From: Mesonia phycicola
GTDB taxonomy: Bacteria; Bacteroidota; Bacteroidia; Flavobacteriales; Flavobacteriaceae
NCBI RefSeq assembly: GCF_900141885.1
Contig: NZ_FQYY01000005.1
Location: 124,001 to 188,000 of the forward strand
Direction of reading: 5' to 3'
Length of the DNA: 64,000 nucleotides
The stretch's first letter is position 1. Each line of letters opens with the position of its first letter. The position numbers were made by a program, and so were the translations under genes. Below, one piece after another: positions 61,330 through 64,000 of the stretch. The notes below the pieces were generated by a model, which was not told the origin of the DNA, did no database searches, and worked only from the letters and a program-made list of their open reading frames with translations.

Positions 61330-61931
61330 TATTTAATTTTTTTAAGAGGTTCTTTTTTTGCTTTTGCAAGGCTGTCTTGTATTCTAATGCGTTCATCAAG
61401 TTCAAGATCGAAATCTTCCATAGGTTTTAAGAAGGCTTCGTTTAATTGAATTTTTAAATTGTTAAATTCATTATATAATTCAAAACTCAATGTGTCTATT
61501 TTTCCAGCATTTGGGCGTTGTCTCTCTGCCTCAGTCTCTAATAAATAGGCCTTAGTAAGCAATACATTTAATCTAGTTTTAATTGGTGTTTTTTCAAAAT
61601 CTGTAGGGATAGAGTCTTGTAATTGCTTTACAGATCTAAAAAAATTATTACTATTATTTACCACTTCTTGAAGTGTAAAATGGTCTATGCGTTCTATTTC
61701 ATTTTTTGCAGTAATAAAAGCCATCCAGTTAGAACTTGCGGCTTCTGCATCTGGTAGTAAACTAACTGTTCTGTTTGACGGAATATTTACTTTTTGTGAA
61801 AACTTTTTAGCATTTTCTTCTTGAAATGTAGACTCAGAATCTGCTGTGTTGGTTGGTTGGTCTTCACAAGCTACCAAAAAGATTACTAGTGAAATTGAAA
61901 AAAAGACGTTGTAAATTTTTAATGCTTTCAT
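61329..61931 (-). CDS. Lipoprotein of unknown function
   Basis: 200 residues. Lipobox FLVAC (Cys22) followed by EDQPTNTADSESTFQEEN. The mature part is helical, with repeats of Leu-rich amphipathic helices (KTRLNVLLTKAYLLETEAERQ, LSFELYNEFNNLKIQLNEAFL), and has a charged C-terminus. Coupled to the NTF2-like gene by a one-base overlap. Unrecognised. Confidence 0.8.
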   Translation of the reverse strand: MKALKIYNVFFSISLVIFLVACEDQPTNTADSESTFQEENAKKFSQKVNIPSNRTVSLLPDAEAASSNWMAFITAKNEIERIDHFTLQEVVNNSNNFFRSVKQLQDSIPTDFEKTPIKTRLNVLLTKAYLLETEAERQRPNAGKIDTLSFELYNEFNNLKIQLNEAFLKPMEDFDLELDERIRIQDSLAKAKKEPLKKIK

Positions 61932-62068
61932 AAGGTTGAAAATACTGCGAAAGATAATAAATTTTATATTGTCTAACAGTTAAAAAAGATTTTGTAATCA
62001 GTGTTAAAAATTGTTATTTTGATAAAATTATTGCTTTTTAAACCCCTAATATTAAACTTACTTCAATA

Positions 62069-63016
62069 ATGGCAACTAAAATACTGATTATAGGCGCTTG
62101 TGGACAAATAGGTACAGAACTTACCCTTGCATTAAGAGCTAAACATGGAAACGAAAATGTTATAGCCGGAGACATTAGAGAAGGTGGAGAAGAGTTGATG
62201 AAGTCTGGTCCATTTGAACAAGTTGACGCTACTAATTATAAAGCTATTGAAGATATTGTAATGCATTATGAAGTAGATCATATTTATTTAATGGCTGCTA
62301 TGTTGAGTGCAACAGCAGAAAAATTCCCTATGCGAGGGTGGAATTTAAATATGGATTCTCTTTTTAATGTATTGAATCTTGCTAAAGATAAAAAGATAAG
62401 CAAAATATTTTGGCCTTCTAGTATTGCTGTTTTTGGACCTACAACTCCTAAAAATGACACACCACAAACTACGGTAATGGAACCTACAACGGTTTACGGA
62501 ATTAGTAAACAAACAGGTGAACGTTGGTGTGAATATTACCATCAAAAATATGGTGTAGATGTTAGAAGTATACGTTATCCAGGTTTAATTAGTTATAAAA
62601 CTCTTCCTGGTGGTGGTACTACAGATTATGCCGTAGAAATTTTTCATGAAGCTTTAGAAAAACAAGAATACACTTCTTTTTTAAGTGAAACTACTGCGTT
62701 ACCTATGATGTTTATGGATGATGCTATTAGAGCTACTATATCTCTTATGGAGGCCCCAAATGAAAATTTAACCGTTAGATCTTCTTATAATTTAGGCGGA
62801 ATTAGTTTTACACCTAAACAACTTGCTGAAAGTATTAAGACTGAAATCCCTTCGTTTAGTATTAATTATGAGCCTGATTTTAGACAACCTATAGCAGATT
62901 CTTGGCCTTCTAGTATCAACGATGAGCAAGCTCAAAAAGATTGGGACTGGAAACATGAATATGATTTACCAAAAATGACAAAAGCTATGTTAAATGGACT
63001 AGAGTCTTTAAAATAA
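62069..63016 (+). CDS. L-threonine 3-dehydrogenase, SDR type
   Basis: 315 residues. The extended SDR motif GACGQIG (8-14), Ser in WPSSIAVFG (about 115-123) and the YGISK motif (about 147-151). The segment GGGTTDYAVEIFHEAL and PMMFMDDAIRATI are typical of the UDP-galactose-epimerase-like threonine dehydrogenases, which oxidise L-threonine to 2-amino-3-oxobutyrate with NAD+. A general NAD-dependent epimerase cannot be wholly excluded. The kbl partner is not adjacent. Confidence 0.88.
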   Translation: MATKILIIGACGQIGTELTLALRAKHGNENVIAGDIREGGEELMKSGPFEQVDATNYKAIEDIVMHYEVDHIYLMAAMLSATAEKFPMRGWNLNMDSLFNVLNLAKDKKISKIFWPSSIAVFGPTTPKNDTPQTTVMEPTTVYGISKQTGERWCEYYHQKYGVDVRSIRYPGLISYKTLPGGGTTDYAVEIFHEALEKQEYTSFLSETTALPMMFMDDAIRATISLMEAPNENLTVRSSYNLGGISFTPKQLAESIKTEIPSFSINYEPDFRQPIADSWPSSINDEQAQKDWDWKHEYDLPKMTKAMLNGLESLK

Positions 63017-63037
63017 TCTGTTAAATAAATAGAAAAT

Positions 63038-63075
63038 AAAAAATCCCAAATTCAATATTGAATTTGGGATTTTTT
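63038..63075. terminator. Bidirectional terminator between the SDR gene and sdhB
   Basis: A 17-bp perfect inverted repeat, with arms at 63038-63054 and 63058-63074 centred on TCCCAAATTC/GAATTTGGGA, with T runs on both strands. Confidence 0.9.
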
Positions 63076-63094
63076 ATTTTGATGAGTTAAGGTA

Positions 63095-63841
63095 TTAACC
63101 TTTTGTATTAGCACTCATATATTCACGGTTCATACGTGCAATGTTCTCTAAAGAAATACCTTTAGGACATTCAATTTCACAAGCACCAGTATTACTACAG
63201 TTACCAAAACCTTCTTCATCCATTTGTCTAACCATTTCTTGTACACGGTCTGCAGCTTCTACTTGACCTTGTGGCAATAAAGCATACTGTGATACTTTTG
63301 CAGAAGTAAACAACATAGCACTTGCATTTTTACAAGCTGCTACACAGGCTCCGCAACCAATACAAGTTGCAGCTGCAAATGCATCATCTGCATCGTGTTT
63401 ATTAATTGGGATACTGTTAGCATCAATAGTATTACCAGAAGTGTTTACAGAAATGTAACCTCCAGCGTGTTGTATACGATCAAAAGAAGATCTATCTACA
63501 ATTAAATCTTTTACAACAGGAAAAGCTTTTGCTCTAAATGGCTCAATTACAATGGTATCTCCATCTTTAAAAGAACGCATATGTAATTGGCAAGTAGTAA
63601 CCAATTTATCTGGACCGTGAGGTTCACCATTAATTTGTAAAGAACAAGCTCCACAAATTCCTTCACGACAATCGTGATCAAATTCTACAGGCTCTTCTCC
63701 TTTATTAATTAATTCCTCATTTAAAACATCTAACATTTCAAGAAAAGACATATCACCTTCAACTCCATCTATAGGATAGGTTACCATCTTCCCTTTTGTG
63801 TTAGCGTTTTCTTGACGCCATATTTTAAGTGTAAGTTTCAT
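63095..63841 (-). CDS. sdhB: Succinate dehydrogenase/fumarate reductase iron-sulfur subunit
   Basis: 248 residues. The [2Fe-2S] site is CREGICGAC ... C (about 59-80), the [4Fe-4S] site [11 protein letters not shown] (about 151-161) and the [3Fe-4S] region [14 protein letters not shown] (about 216-229). It passes electrons from SdhA to the membrane heme/quinone subunit. Preceded on the same strand by the sdhA end with a 73-bp gap that carries short repeats. The form is that of the Bacteroidota type B enzyme. Confidence 0.96.
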   Translation of the reverse strand: MKLTLKIWRQENANTKGKMVTYPIDGVEGDMSFLEMLDVLNEELINKGEEPVEFDHDCREGICGACSLQINGEPHGPDKLVTTCQLHMRSFKDGDTIVIEPFRAKAFPVVKDLIVDRSSFDRIQHAGGYISVNTSGNTIDANSIPINKHDADDAFAAATCIGCGACVAACKNASAMLFTSAKVSQYALLPQGQVEAADRVQEMVRQMDEEGFGNCSNTGACEIECPKGISLENIARMNREYMSANTKG

Positions 63842-63856
63842 ATGATTTAGATTTTA

Positions 63857-63877
63857 GTATTGAGTATTGAGTACTGA
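63857..63877. repeat. 7-bp tandem repeat between sdhA and sdhB
   Basis: GTATTGA, GTATTGA, GTACTGA in tandem. CTCAATAC at 63903-63910 is the reverse complement of GTATTGAG, so the sdhA-sdhB message can fold a hairpin between the two genes. Confidence 0.6.
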
Positions 63878-63915
63878 GTCGCTAATTTGTAACATCTCAT
63901 AGCTCAATACCGCAT

Positions 63916-64000
63916 CTATTTATAACTTCTTGTTTTTAATTCAATATTTTTGAAGTCTAATTCTTCTTTATGCAGTTGCGCATCTCTTGGGTTACCTTTG
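63916..64000 (-). CDS. sdhA: Succinate dehydrogenase flavoprotein subunit, C-terminal end only
   Basis: The final 28 codons end KGNPRDAQLHKEELDFKNIELKTRSYK and a TAG. This matches the C-terminus I recall for Bacteroidota SdhA. The rest is beyond the window. It lies directly upstream of sdhB in the same orientation. Confidence 0.85.
   Translation of the reverse strand, partial: KGNPRDAQLHKEELDFKNIELKTRSYK

Noticed and set aside
1-64000. CRISPR arrays, rRNA genes, prophage or insertion-sequence transposases
   Set aside because: No regular spacer-repeat arrays, rRNA sequence, integrase, capsid or transposase reading frames were seen on either strand.

Overview
The window is chromosomal DNA from a member of the Bacteroidota, almost certainly a Flavobacteriaceae-like marine or environmental bacterium. 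The evidence is the AT-rich sequence (roughly one third G+C by eye), promoter boxes of the Bacteroidetes type (TTG, 17-19 bases, TAnnTTTG), many SPII lipoproteins with acidic residues after the cysteine, a TonB receptor with a carboxypeptidase-regulatory-like N-terminal domain, glycyl-tRNA synthetase of the alpha2 type, and gene neighbourhoods typical of the group. I cannot name the genus. No phage, CRISPR array, rRNA operon or insertion sequence is visible; there is one tRNA gene.

Layout. 1-7176 (minus strand): a compact run hemA-hemC-ktrB-ktrA-hemD-hemE-DUF6973 gene-partial gene, in which two potassium-uptake genes sit inside the heme operon. 7375-11356 (plus): an AraC/PchR-type regulator, ferrochelatase, a MATE transporter and HemJ. 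So most of the pathway from glutamyl-tRNA to protoheme lies around one divergent control region (7177-7374) that holds an inverted repeat. 11410-13650: a NtrY-like histidine kinase and a crotonase. 13766-20172: a secreted protein, a PA0069-type radical SAM protein, an HD hydrolase, a small beta-barrel protein, an acyl-ACP desaturase with a PlsC acyltransferase, and a bacilliredoxin. 20385-26157: a DjlA-like co-chaperone, then a metal locus (thioredoxin-like protein and TonB receptor, divergent from a DtxR/MntR regulator, a ZIP transporter and a small secreted protein) arranged around a perfect 10+10 bp palindrome. 26221-31225: a lone acyltransferase, a VOC protein, FeoA-FeoB with a 46-residue Cys-rich partner, and an SCO protein. 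31392-35501: RseP, tRNA-Asn, a decayed gene, and asnB behind a structured leader. 35719-40803: a lipoprotein, metG carrying an in-frame palindromic insert, a secreted protein and an HDAC-like hydrolase. 40910-46271: two Tat-type ferritin-like proteins, Ssb, an omega-amidase-like protein, an Ig-like lipoprotein and ComF. 46324-53275: a coiled-coil membrane protein, glyS, a MORN protein, aspS, a ClC channel and a small membrane protein. 53302-64000: a secreted protein, a zinc-ribbon protein, an M28 peptidase, an SDR protein, an M13 peptidase, two small exported proteins, a threonine dehydrogenase-like SDR, sdhB and the end of sdhA.

Iron and redox metal use is the common thread: heme synthesis, ferrous iron uptake, a metal-responsive TonB/ZIP locus, SCO, ferritin-like proteins and Fe-S succinate dehydrogenase. 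The most noteworthy items are the palindromic operator with the uncharacterised TonB receptor/thioredoxin/ZIP set, an 82-bp repeat family with compensatory base changes between its two copies (one supplies the last two codons and stop of a gene), the palindromic insert inside metG, the potassium genes inside the heme operon, and the asnB leader beside tRNA-Asn.
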